Source: Sandarakinorhabdus sp.
Lineage (GTDB): Bacteria; Pseudomonadota; Alphaproteobacteria; Sphingomonadales; Sphingomonadaceae
DNA: 7,472 bases
NCBI GenBank assembly: GCA_025458465.1
Contig: JALOSK010000092.1
Span: 1 to 7,472 of the forward strand
Direction: 5' to 3'
Shown: piece by piece, positions 1 through 5,801 of the stretch
How the letters are laid out: every line of letters starts with the position of its first letter
How positions within the stretch are numbered: position 1 is the stretch's first letter
The notes under the pieces: generated by a model
Databases searched by the model: none
Seen by the model: the letters and a program-made list of their open reading frames with translations, nothing else
What the model was told of the DNA's origin: nothing
Position numbers and translations under genes: made by a program

Positions 1-4
1 GCGC

Positions 5-95
5 GGAGCGGTGGCCGAGTGGTCGAAGGCGCACGCCTGGAAAGTGTGTATGGGTCAAAAGCTCATCGAGGGTTCGAATCCCTCCCGCTCCGCCA
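5..95 (+). tRNA. tRNA-Ser (anticodon GGA)
   Basis: This is a complete class II tRNA that decodes UCC/UCU serine codons. The acceptor stem GGAGCGG (5-11) pairs perfectly with CCGCTCC (85-91), followed by discriminator G92 and an encoded CCA at 93-95. The anticodon stem CACGC (32-36) pairs with GTGTG (44-48) around a 7-nt loop whose central bases 39-41 are GGA. A long variable arm (about 49-67), typical of tRNA-Ser, precedes the T arm GAGGG/CCCTC (68-72/80-84) with loop TTCGAAT. The D-arm motif TGGCCGAGTGG is also typical of tRNA-Ser. The 3' end is a common target for integrases, and the DNA to its right has a different character from the genes further on. Confidence 0.97.
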
Positions 96-126
96 TTTCC
101 TCCTCCCAAGCCATGCCAGCCGCTTC

Positions 127-151
127 CAAAAAGCCCTGATTGCCTAGGGCT
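127..151 (-). terminator. Terminator-like hairpin on the minus strand
   Basis: Read on the minus strand, AGCCCT (151-146) and AGGGCT (137-132) form a 6-bp GC-rich stem around an 8-nt loop. A run of four further T (131-128) follows, then GG. This is the layout of a small rho-independent terminator for leftward transcription, stopping just before the tRNA. The stem is short. On the plus strand no T-run follows, so it is not a good terminator for the tRNA transcript. No leftward gene that would need it is visible. Confidence 0.4.
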
Positions 152-207
152 AGAGGGCTGCGGAACGGCGTAGGGAGCTGGGGAGCAAGCCTCGGCTGGC
201 CGTCTCT

Positions 208-249
208 GACCTTTGGCGGCTCAAAGCCGATCCGCCGCCGCCAAAGGTC
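208..249. repeat. 13-bp perfect inverted repeat
   Basis: GACCTTTGGCGGC at 208-220 is the exact reverse complement of 237-249, with 16 nt between the arms. A smaller competing hairpin is possible inside it (CGGCT 217-221 with AGCCG 225-229). No T-run follows on + (the next bases are TTGAAGC), so a classical terminator is unlikely. It could be a structured RNA element downstream of the tRNA, a protein or recombinase binding site, or a relic of a mobile element. Only the symmetry itself is directly seen. Confidence 0.6.
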
Positions 250-899
250 TTGAAGCGCCGCCTTGTTCTTGAGCTCCTTGTCCGTGGGGTGCGCCGTGAA
301 ATCGGAACAAGGCCCCCGCGAGTATTCACGACATTCTGTGCGTTTCTGTAGCGGCAAGGGCGTTTGGCCCATGTTTTTCGAGATCAGCCGGTGTTCCGAA
401 TTGCCCGCGTTCGCATCTTGCGCCCGACAGCCTTGGCGCAAGGCCTCTGAGCCAGGACAAAGCCGTCCCGTGATCCTGCAAGCCTCGAACCATCCATCCC
501 GTGTTCAAACCGTGGGGAAATCAACGCGTCTTCGGATTTCAAATATGCCAATACTGCAAATTCTAATCCCGATTACCTGGTCTTTTCTTGCTGCCCAGTG
601 CAGGTTGAATACGCATGGATCACCGGTCGCGTGCACTCGGGCGCGTCCGCAGTTTGCTGCTGCTGTGTCGGCGTTGACCGGCCAGCGCCATGTGGCACGC
701 CATCCCCATTGCCATTATATCAAACATCAGCCATCGGTAAGACGAACCCTGCTTTCGAACCCTGCCAATCAGGTGCGCGCGTCAATATCTGTTCAAGACA
801 TTGAAGACGTAATCAACCAAACCTGATATTTGCTTGTTTACAATGACAGATTTGTGGCTTTAAACTAAGCCGGTAATATTGGATTGGACTTTTTGCCAA

Positions 900-1265
900 A
901 TGCGCGCTGTATTTGCTTTGAATCTGGTAAGGCTTGCATTGGTTGGCGGAGCGCTTGCGGCAGGTATGTGCGCTCGTGCCGCTCCACCTGCTTCTGGTGG
1001 GCAATCTTTCGAGTGTGGGATGGGAAACAGGTGCGTGCCGCCGGAAACCCAATGTGAACCGTTCCAAGGGGTGGTCCTGACCGCCGGCTCTGGCGAAGCC
1101 AGGATCGGCGGCCTGAATGGCTCGTGGTACTGCAAGGCACCAAGCGAGGCCGAGCGTGCCGACGTTGCAGCCGCAGACAGAGAGGGACCAGAGAGGCAAG
1201 CCGCCATTGAGGCCGAGGTGGCCAGACTGGGCCCCATCGCAGGGCTGAGGCGGAGCGCTGCGTGA
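900..1265 (+). CDS. Hypothetical exported Cys-containing protein, probably the 5' part of a frameshifted gene
   Basis: I do not recognise the family. From ATG at 900 the product is 121 aa; a TTG at 879 would add seven residues but would bury the signal peptide start. The N-terminus MRAVFALNLVRLALVGGALAAG is a typical signal peptide (Arg, then a hydrophobic core) with a likely cleavage in the CARA/AP region. The residue before the cysteine is Met, so it is not a lipobox. The mature part has four Cys (FECG, RCVPP, TQCEP, WYCK), which suggests disulfides in the periplasm. It is followed by an Ala/Glu/Arg-rich, probably helical stretch. There is no clear Shine-Dalgarno before 900. AGG, AGA, GGA and CCA codons are more frequent than in the large genes to the right. 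The stop overlaps the next ORF, and the last few residues (LRRSAA) look out of frame. It may not be a working gene on its own. Confidence 0.5.
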   Translation: MRAVFALNLVRLALVGGALAAGMCARAAPPASGGQSFECGMGNRCVPPETQCEPFQGVVLTAGSGEARIGGLNGSWYCKAPSEAERADVAAADREGPERQAAIEAEVARLGPIAGLRRSAA

Positions 1266-1654
1266 TCATGCGTGAGGCAGCGGCAAAGGCGCGTGGCGAA
1301 AAATACCCCTTTTCAACGGCGACCAAGCCGGTCGCCGAACTATCCGTGTCGCCAAGGATGTGTACCTATCCTGGGTATGAGTGGACCGATATCAGGAGCG
1401 GTGAGACGGTGGCCGTGGCCCGGTCGCGCCTCATTGCCGCCAGCGCCAAGGTATGCGCCGGACCTCTTGGGCTGATCAACCGACCGGGAACGATGGTCGG
1501 CCAGATCCGCTGCGCCGATCCCCGCTCCTTGAGGCTTGGCGGGAAGCCGATCCTGACCACGCTCGCAAGCTGCCGTGCCACTTCCAGGTGCCCGCCGTTC
1601 GAGGCGACATGCAAGCCGGCTGCGGGCCCGGTGAGGAAAGCCATTGCGCAGTGA
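1262..1654 (+). CDS. Hypothetical Cys-rich protein, probably the 3' part of the same gene
   Basis: I do not recognise the family. The ORF can start at GTG 1262 or ATG 1268, overlapping the previous stop, and gives 130 or 128 aa. It has six Cys (MCTY, VCAG, RCAD, SCRA, RCPP, TCKP), as expected for a disulfide-bonded secreted protein, yet it has no signal peptide and no ribosome binding site. It begins inside what looks like a helix: the frame is open upstream to 1211 and reads AEAERCVIMREAAAKARG across the nominal start. The simplest explanation is that 900-1247 and 1250-1654 were once one exported protein of about 250 aa. The alternative is a genuine translationally coupled pair with a GTGA overlap, but the unexported Cys-rich product makes that less likely. 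Confidence 0.5.
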   Translation: MIMREAAAKARGEKYPFSTATKPVAELSVSPRMCTYPGYEWTDIRSGETVAVARSRLIAASAKVCAGPLGLINRPGTMVGQIRCADPRSLRLGGKPILTTLASCRATSRCPPFEATCKPAAGPVRKAIAQ

Positions 1655-1787
1655 ACCGGTGACTCGGATGCCCCTTGCCGGGACGTTTGGCCGTGTGTGG
1701 GTTGATCACCCCTCAAGGACACAACGAGCGCAGGGCCGCTGCGTGATTTCCTTGCCCCGTCTGCGGCCTAACCCAGAGTGACCCATC
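1655..1787. other. Short intergenic stretch
   Basis: There are 133 bp between the Cys-rich ORF and the next ORF. A weak 6-bp inverted repeat (GGCCGC 1734-1739, GCGGCC 1763-1768) has a 23-nt loop and no T-run, so I do not call a terminator. No clear promoter is visible. Confidence 0.4.
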
Positions 1788-2300
1788 ATGGATGAGATAC
1801 GCCGGGCAAGGCTCGTCGAGCGCCAACGAATGGCTGTGAAGCGAAGGGAGAGGCAGGAATATTCCGTCTCGTTTCGCGCAATCCTGCCTCGCCTGCAGGC
1901 GGCGGGTTTGCGCTTTTCCAGGCTCCCTCCCGTTGCAAACCAACAACTGGTTGAGCAGTTCGCATTCATCCCGATCGAAGATGAGGAATTCACGTTGAAG
2001 GGCCTGCCGGCGGCCTCTTCGTTCGCTTGGTCTTCATTCGCTGAGCGGGACGGTCTGTGTCGAGCAGCCCTGATGGCCCTGACACCGGCGGATGCATCGC
2101 TCGCTGTCATCTGGCATCCGTACATGTCAGGGCTCCGGATCAGGACTGCTGATCTCATTTCTCAGATCGGGCCTGTTCTTGATGCAGGGAACGGCCAGGC
2201 AACCTGGATTGTCCCGGTGTCCGGTGAGCCATGGCTGGTCCAGATCGGGTTCTGGAGCCGGACAGTCTCCTGGGTGTCGGCCACACCAAATCCAGCCTGA
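1788..2300 (+). CDS. Hypothetical protein, 170 aa, unrecognised
   Basis: The ATG at 1788 gives a 170-aa soluble protein without signal peptide or membrane segment. The N-terminus (about residues 1-24) is strongly basic and charged (MDEIRRARLVERQRMAVKRR), likely helical. The middle carries an acidic patch (FIPIEDEEF, around 60-68). The C-terminal part is a plausible alpha/beta fold ending in a Trp-rich strand pattern (EPWLVQIGFWSRTVSWV). A small globular fold of the kind seen in immunity or accessory proteins is conceivable, but I see no diagnostic motif and assign no function. The upstream CAGAGTGA is at best a poor ribosome binding site. Codon use (ATA, several AGG and CGA for Arg) is unlike the BNR genes and agrees with an acquired region. 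A minus-strand frame of 150 aa (1706-2158) covers part of it, but its peptide looks less like a protein. Confidence 0.5.
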   Translation: MDEIRRARLVERQRMAVKRRERQEYSVSFRAILPRLQAAGLRFSRLPPVANQQLVEQFAFIPIEDEEFTLKGLPAASSFAWSSFAERDGLCRAALMALTPADASLAVIWHPYMSGLRIRTADLISQIGPVLDAGNGQATWIVPVSGEPWLVQIGFWSRTVSWVSATPNPA

Positions 2301-2688
2301 CAACTGGTGCCCTCCCGACCTTGAATGCAAGGCGCGGCATATCACTGTAATCGCGACCCCCTTTCGCTGTTCTGGTTTTGGCACCTCTTGTTGCAGTGGT
2401 CGATCTCTCTGTGATGTGCGCGCAGTCAGCCGCGCAAGCCGCTGCGAGACACGCTGCCAAAAGGGAAAACAGGAAATATGGCGCTGAGCCTGGTACGCGG
2501 CTGACTTCTTCCACCGCCATTTTGTTGGGTGCCGAACATCGGCCGAACCCCGCCCCATGTTTCAACTGCCGGCCCATTGGGTTTTCCCGATCGCCGTAAC
2601 GTCGCAAATCCCGGGCAATGCTGGCCGGGCCGTTCCATCGGTTGCGTTTTCGCCATCGGCTGGCATGCTGCGGCAAAATTCCGGCCTT
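2301..2688. other. Non-coding region upstream of the BNR gene
   Basis: About 390 bp with no ORF I can support. Plus-strand frames such as 2378-2599 and minus-strand frames such as 2155-2703 give Ala/Arg/Pro-rich peptides of low plausibility. This stretch should contain the promoter of the gene starting at 2702, but I see no confident -35/-10 pair. No strong hairpin with a T-run follows the 1788-2300 ORF. Confidence 0.4.
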
Positions 2689-2696
2689 GGGGGAAG
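2689..2696 (+). promoter_or_regulatory. Ribosome binding site deciding the start at 2702
   Basis: GGGGGAAG lies 5 nt before ATG 2702, a good purine-rich Shine-Dalgarno. The frame is open further upstream (to 2618), but only the ATG at 2702 has this site and places a signal peptide directly at the N-terminus. Confidence 0.6.
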
Positions 2697-2701
2697 ACAA
2701 C

Positions 2702-5700
2702 ATGCCGCTGCACCCGGTGATCCGCTTCGCGGGCGTCGCCCTTTTCGTTGGTATCTCTGCTGCTGGCGCCGGCCAGGCGCAGGGCGTCCCGGGCGCCAGT
2801 GCCGCGCCGGGGCAAGCGGTCTATCAGGACCTGCGCTATCGGCTTGTCGGCCCGTTCCGCGCCGGGCGCACCGTGGGCGCTGTCGGGATTCCGAGCCAGC
2901 CCAATGTCTTCTTCGTGGGCGTCAACAACGGCGGTGTCTGGAAAACCGATGATTACGGCCGCACCTGGCGCCCGATCTTCGATGGAGCGTCAACCGGATC
3001 GGTGGGCGATATCGCCGTGTCACCCTCGCATCCCGATGTCATCTATGTCGGCACTGGCGAAGGGCTGCACCGCCCCGATCTCAGCACCGGCGATGGCATC
3101 TTCAAGTCGGTGGATGGCGGCAAGAGCTGGGCGCACATCGGCCTTGGTGACGTGCAGCAGGTGGGCCGCATCATCGTGCATCCCACCGATCCGAACATCG
3201 TCTATGTCGCTGGCCTCGGCCACCCCTATGGCCCGAACAGCGAGCGCGGCGTCTTCCGCAGCCGGGATGGCGGCAAGAGCTGGCAAAAAATCCTGTATGT
3301 GAACACCAACACGGGCGCCAACCGCATCGAGTTTGATCCCAACAACCCAGACATCCTCTACGCCAACCTGTGGGAGCATCGCGAGGGCCCGTGGGAGAAT
3401 GCGCGTTTTTCCGGGCCGAACAGCGGCATCTACAAATCGACAGACGGCGGGGCGAACTGGCGCAAGCTCACCACCGGGCTGCCGGGGGCAGCGCAGGGGC
3501 TGGGCCTGACCGGCGTTGGCGTGGCGCCGGGCAATTCCAAACGCGTCTATGCCGTGGTCAACGCCGTCGAAGGCGGCGGCATCTACCGGTCTGACGATGG
3601 CGGTGAGCGCTGGACGCTGGTCAGCACCGACCGGCGGCTGTGGGGACCTGACGGCGGCTATGCCGAAATCATCGTGCATCCCGACGACGAGAACCGGGTG
3701 TTCGTTGCCAACACCGCTGCCTATCGATCGGATGATGGCGGCAAGACCTGGGTTTCGCACAAGGGGGCGCCCGGCGGTGATGATTATCAGCGCATGTGGA
3801 TCAACCCCAGGCAGCCGGACATCATGATCTACACCGCCGATCAGGGTGCCACCATCACCGTCAATGGCGGGCGCACCTGGAGCAGCTGGTACAACCAGCC
3901 CACCGCGCAGCTGTACCATGTCTCCACCGACAGGCAGTTCCCCTATTGGGTCTATGGCGGCCAGCAGGAAAGCGGCGCGATCGGCATCGCCAGCCGCGGC
4001 AATGGCGGCCAGATCTCCTTCCGCGACTGGATGGGGGTTGGGGCCGACGAATATGCCTTTGTGGCGCCCGATCCGCTGAACCCGGATCTCATCTATGGCG
4101 GCCGCGTCGTGCGGTTCGACAAGCGGACGGGGCAGACCCGCAACATCGCGCCCGAAGCGCTGCGGTCCGGCAAATACCGGATCAAGCGGTCGATGCCGCT
4201 GATGTTCCATCCCGCCGATCCGAAGGCGCTGCTGTTTGCAACCAACGTGCTGTGGAAAACCGTGAACGGCGGCGAGAGCTGGGAGATCATCAGCCCCGAC
4301 CTGTCGCGCGAACGGCCTGACGTGCCCGACAGCATCGGCGATTTCCGCAACGCACAGCTGGCGACGATGGGCCGGCTGGGGGTGATCTATGCGCTGGCAC
4401 CGTCACCGCGCGATGCGGGCATGATCTGGGCCGGCACCGATGATGGCCTGATCCACCTGACGCGGGATAACGGCCGCACCTGGACGAACGTGACACCGCC
4501 GTTGCTGCGCGCCTGGGACAAGGTTTCCGCCATGGATGCCGGCCATTTCAGCAACGACACCGCCTATGCGGCGATCAACGCCATCCGGCGCGACGACATG
4601 CGCCCGCACATCTTCCGCACCCATGATGGCGGCCGGCGCTGGACGCGCATCGTTGCGGGCCTGCCCGACAACGGCCCGGTGAACGTGGTGCGCGAGGATC
4701 CGAAACAGCCCGGCCTGCTGTTCGCCGGCACGGAGCGCGCCGTCTATTTCTCGATCGACGATGGTGCCAACTGGCAGGAACTGCGCATGAACATGCCGGC
4801 CACCTCGATCCGCGATCTGGTCGTGCACGAGGATGATCTGGTGATCGGCACCCACGGGCGATCGATCTGGATCATGGACAACATGTCGATGCTGCGCGAA
4901 CTCGCCGCCGCCAGGGCCGCCACGTCGCTGCATCTGTTCCGGCCCGCCATGGCGACGCGGGTGCGCGCCAACATGTTCCTCGACACGCCGCTGCCGCCGG
5001 AAGAGCCGGCTGGCCAGAACCCGCCCGATGGCGCCGTGCTGGACTATGTCCTGCCCGCACGTGCCGCCAAGGTCACGGTCGAGATTTTCGACAGCGCAGG
5101 CACACGGGTGCGCCAATTTTCCAGTGACGATCCGGTGGAGGCGCTGGACCCGGCGACGCTGCCGCATCCGACCTACTGGATCCGGCCGCCGCAGCCTCTG
5201 GCGACAACGCCCGGCCACCATCGCTTTGTCTGGGACCTGCGGCACGAGGCGCCCAAGGGCGTGCAGCGCGGCTATGCCATTGCAGCGATCTGGCAGGGCA
5301 CGCCCAGCGATCCGGTTGGCCCCTATGTGCTGCCCGGCCAGTATCGCGTGCGCCTGACCGCCGATGGCGTCGTGCGCGAGGCGCCGCTTGCTGTGCGGCT
5401 TGATCCGCGGGTGCGCGTGCCGGCCGAGGATCTGGCGCTGCAGGCCCGCCATTCGCTGCGCTTGCTGCGCGCCAGCGAGACTGCGCAGGCCCTGCGGGAC
5501 AGGGTGGATGAACGGCTTGCCGGCGCCGCCGCGGCCCGGCGCGAGGCCCTGCTGCGCCTGCGTGGGCAAGGCGAGGCGGCCAATCCCGACACCAGTTATG
5601 GCAGCATCACGGCCGCGCCGCCCGAGCAGGAGACGATCATCGGCCTGCAGGAGAAGATCGTCTACATGCTCAAGGTGCTGGACCAGGCGGACGCCCGGCC

Positions 5701-5782
5701 CACCACCCAGGCAATCGCCGCCGTGGACGCGCTGCTGGCCCGGCTGGACGCGCTCAAGGCGCGCCTTGCCGGGATGTCCTGA
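2702..5782 (+). CDS. Secreted VPS10/sortilin-like BNR (Asp-box) repeat protein, 'glycosyl hydrolase' type
   Basis: A 1026-aa protein, normal length for the bacterial COG4447-like family of long Asp-box proteins, often annotated as glycosyl hydrolase or VPS10 domain protein. Residues 1-26 or so are a signal peptide (hydrophobic FAGVALFVGISAAGAG, cleavage near GQA/QG), so it acts outside the cytoplasm. Eleven Asp boxes (S/T-x-D/N-x-G-x-x-W) lie at residues 82, 136, 187, 246, 297, 343, 386, 520, 587, 640 and 684, which fits two beta-propellers. Between boxes 7 and 8 is a typical family segment (YNQPTAQLYHVSTD, GGQQESGAI, KYRIKRSMPLMFHP). IGTHGRSIWIMDN (715-727) closes the propellers. Residues 780-900 look like Ig-like beta domains (VEIFDSAG, HHRFVWDLR, YVLPGQYRVRLTADG), and 905-1026 is helical. 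The fold is clear; enzyme activity is not established. It is convergent with a paralogue whose stop lies 19 bp away. Confidence 0.93.
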   Translation: MPLHPVIRFAGVALFVGISAAGAGQAQGVPGASAAPGQAVYQDLRYRLVGPFRAGRTVGAVGIPSQPNVFFVGVNNGGVWKTDDYGRTWRPIFDGASTGSVGDIAVSPSHPDVIYVGTGEGLHRPDLSTGDGIFKSVDGGKSWAHIGLGDVQQVGRIIVHPTDPNIVYVAGLGHPYGPNSERGVFRSRDGGKSWQKILYVNTNTGANRIEFDPNNPDILYANLWEHREGPWENARFSGPNSGIYKSTDGGANWRKLTTGLPGAAQGLGLTGVGVAPGNSKRVYAVVNAVEGGGIYRSDDGGERWTLVSTDRRLWGPDGGYAEIIVHPDDENRVFVANTAAYRSDDGGKTWVSHKGAPGGDDYQRMWINPRQPDIMIYTADQGATITVNGGRTWSSWYNQPTAQLYHVSTDRQFPYWVYGGQQESGAIGIASRGNGGQISFRDWMGVGADEYAFVAPDPLNPDLIYGGRVVRFDKRTGQTRNIAPEALRSGKYRIKRSMPLMFHPADPKALLFATNVLWKTVNGGESWEIISPDLSRERPDVPDSIGDFRNAQLATMGRLGVIYALAPSPRDAGMIWAGTDDGLIHLTRDNGRTWTNVTPPLLRAWDKVSAMDAGHFSNDTAYAAINAIRRDDMRPHIFRTHDGGRRWTRIVAGLPDNGPVNVVREDPKQPGLLFAGTERAVYFSIDDGANWQELRMNMPATSIRDLVVHEDDLVIGTHGRSIWIMDNMSMLRELAAARAATSLHLFRPAMATRVRANMFLDTPLPPEEPAGQNPPDGAVLDYVLPARAAKVTVEIFDSAGTRVRQFSSDDPVEALDPATLPHPTYWIRPPQPLATTPGHHRFVWDLRHEAPKGVQRGYAIAAIWQGTPSDPVGPYVLPGQYRVRLTADGVVREAPLAVRLDPRVRVPAEDLALQARHSLRLLRASETAQALRDRVDERLAGAAAARREALLRLRGQGEAANPDTSYGSITAAPPEQETIIGLQEKIVYMLKVLDQADARPTTQAIAAVDALLARLDALKARLAGMS
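3113..3751 (+). repeat. Near-identical DNA repeats encoding Asp boxes
   Basis: The 18-mer GATGGCGGCAAGAGCTGG occurs exactly at 3113-3130 and 3266-3283, and with one mismatch (ACC for AGC) at 3734-3751. Each encodes the core DGGKSW/TW of an Asp box. These are coding repeats from the protein architecture and uniform codon choice, not a separate DNA element. They are possible sites of slippage or recombination. Confidence 0.7.
5755..5768. repeat. 14-bp perfect palindrome near the gene end
   Basis: CAAGGCGCGCCTTG is perfectly self-complementary and lies in the last codons of the left BNR gene, 12 bp before its stop codon. It has no loop and no T-run, so it is not a standard terminator. In coding DNA of this GC content it may be chance. 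Confidence 0.4.
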
Positions 5783-5801
5783 GCCCGCAGTCGCCTGAAG
5801 A

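Larger units (their letters stand above)
96..899. other. Gene-poor region behind tRNA-Ser
   Basis: About 800 bp with no coding sequence I can support. Open frames exist on both strands, for instance 263-826 on + from a TTG and 55-441 on -. Their predicted peptides show no domain, signal peptide or ribosome binding site, and the minus one reads into the antisense of the tRNA, which makes it almost certainly spurious. The stretch contains two inverted repeats (127-151 and 208-249). It is AT-richer toward its right end (about 820-895), where the leader of the next ORF would lie. It may be the eroded remnant of an inserted element, but no integrase or second copy of the tRNA end is visible in the window. 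Confidence 0.5.

Noticed and set aside
55..441. Minus-strand 128-aa ORF ending in antisense of the tRNA
   Set aside because: It reads through the reverse complement of tRNA-Ser (REGFEPS is the usual artefact peptide) and shows no domain or ribosome binding site.
750..775. Partial T-arm-like sequence TTCGAACCCT as a possible second att site
   Set aside because: Only about 10 bases resemble the tRNA end and they do not extend, so it is not a convincing direct repeat.
263..826. Plus-strand 187-aa ORF from a TTG
   Set aside because: No ribosome binding site, no recognisable motif, low-plausibility composition, and it covers non-coding-looking DNA.
834..879. Possible promoter: TTGTTT at 834-839 with TTTAAA at 859-864 or TAATAT at 874-879
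   Set aside because: Spacing is 19 bp for the first pair, the second has no good -35, and the stretch is simply AT-rich.
1242..1265. Programmed ribosomal frameshift joining the two Cys-rich ORFs
   Set aside because: There is no slippery heptamer or obvious downstream stem; a simple 1-nt loss in the G run explains the break better.
2155..2703. Minus-strand 182-aa ORF with a hydrophobic run (YFLFSLLAACLAAACAA)
   Set aside because: The hydrophobic run is internal, the rest is Arg/Pro-rich and unlike a protein, and there is no ribosome binding site.
3020..4210. Minus-strand 396-aa ORF inside the left BNR gene
   Set aside because: Shadow frame from high-GC codons of a clear coding gene; the peptide is rich in Ala, Pro, Ile and His with no domain.
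4403..5569. Minus-strand 388-aa ORF inside the left BNR gene
   Set aside because: Shadow of the coding strand, with low-complexity Ala/Arg/Gly/His composition.
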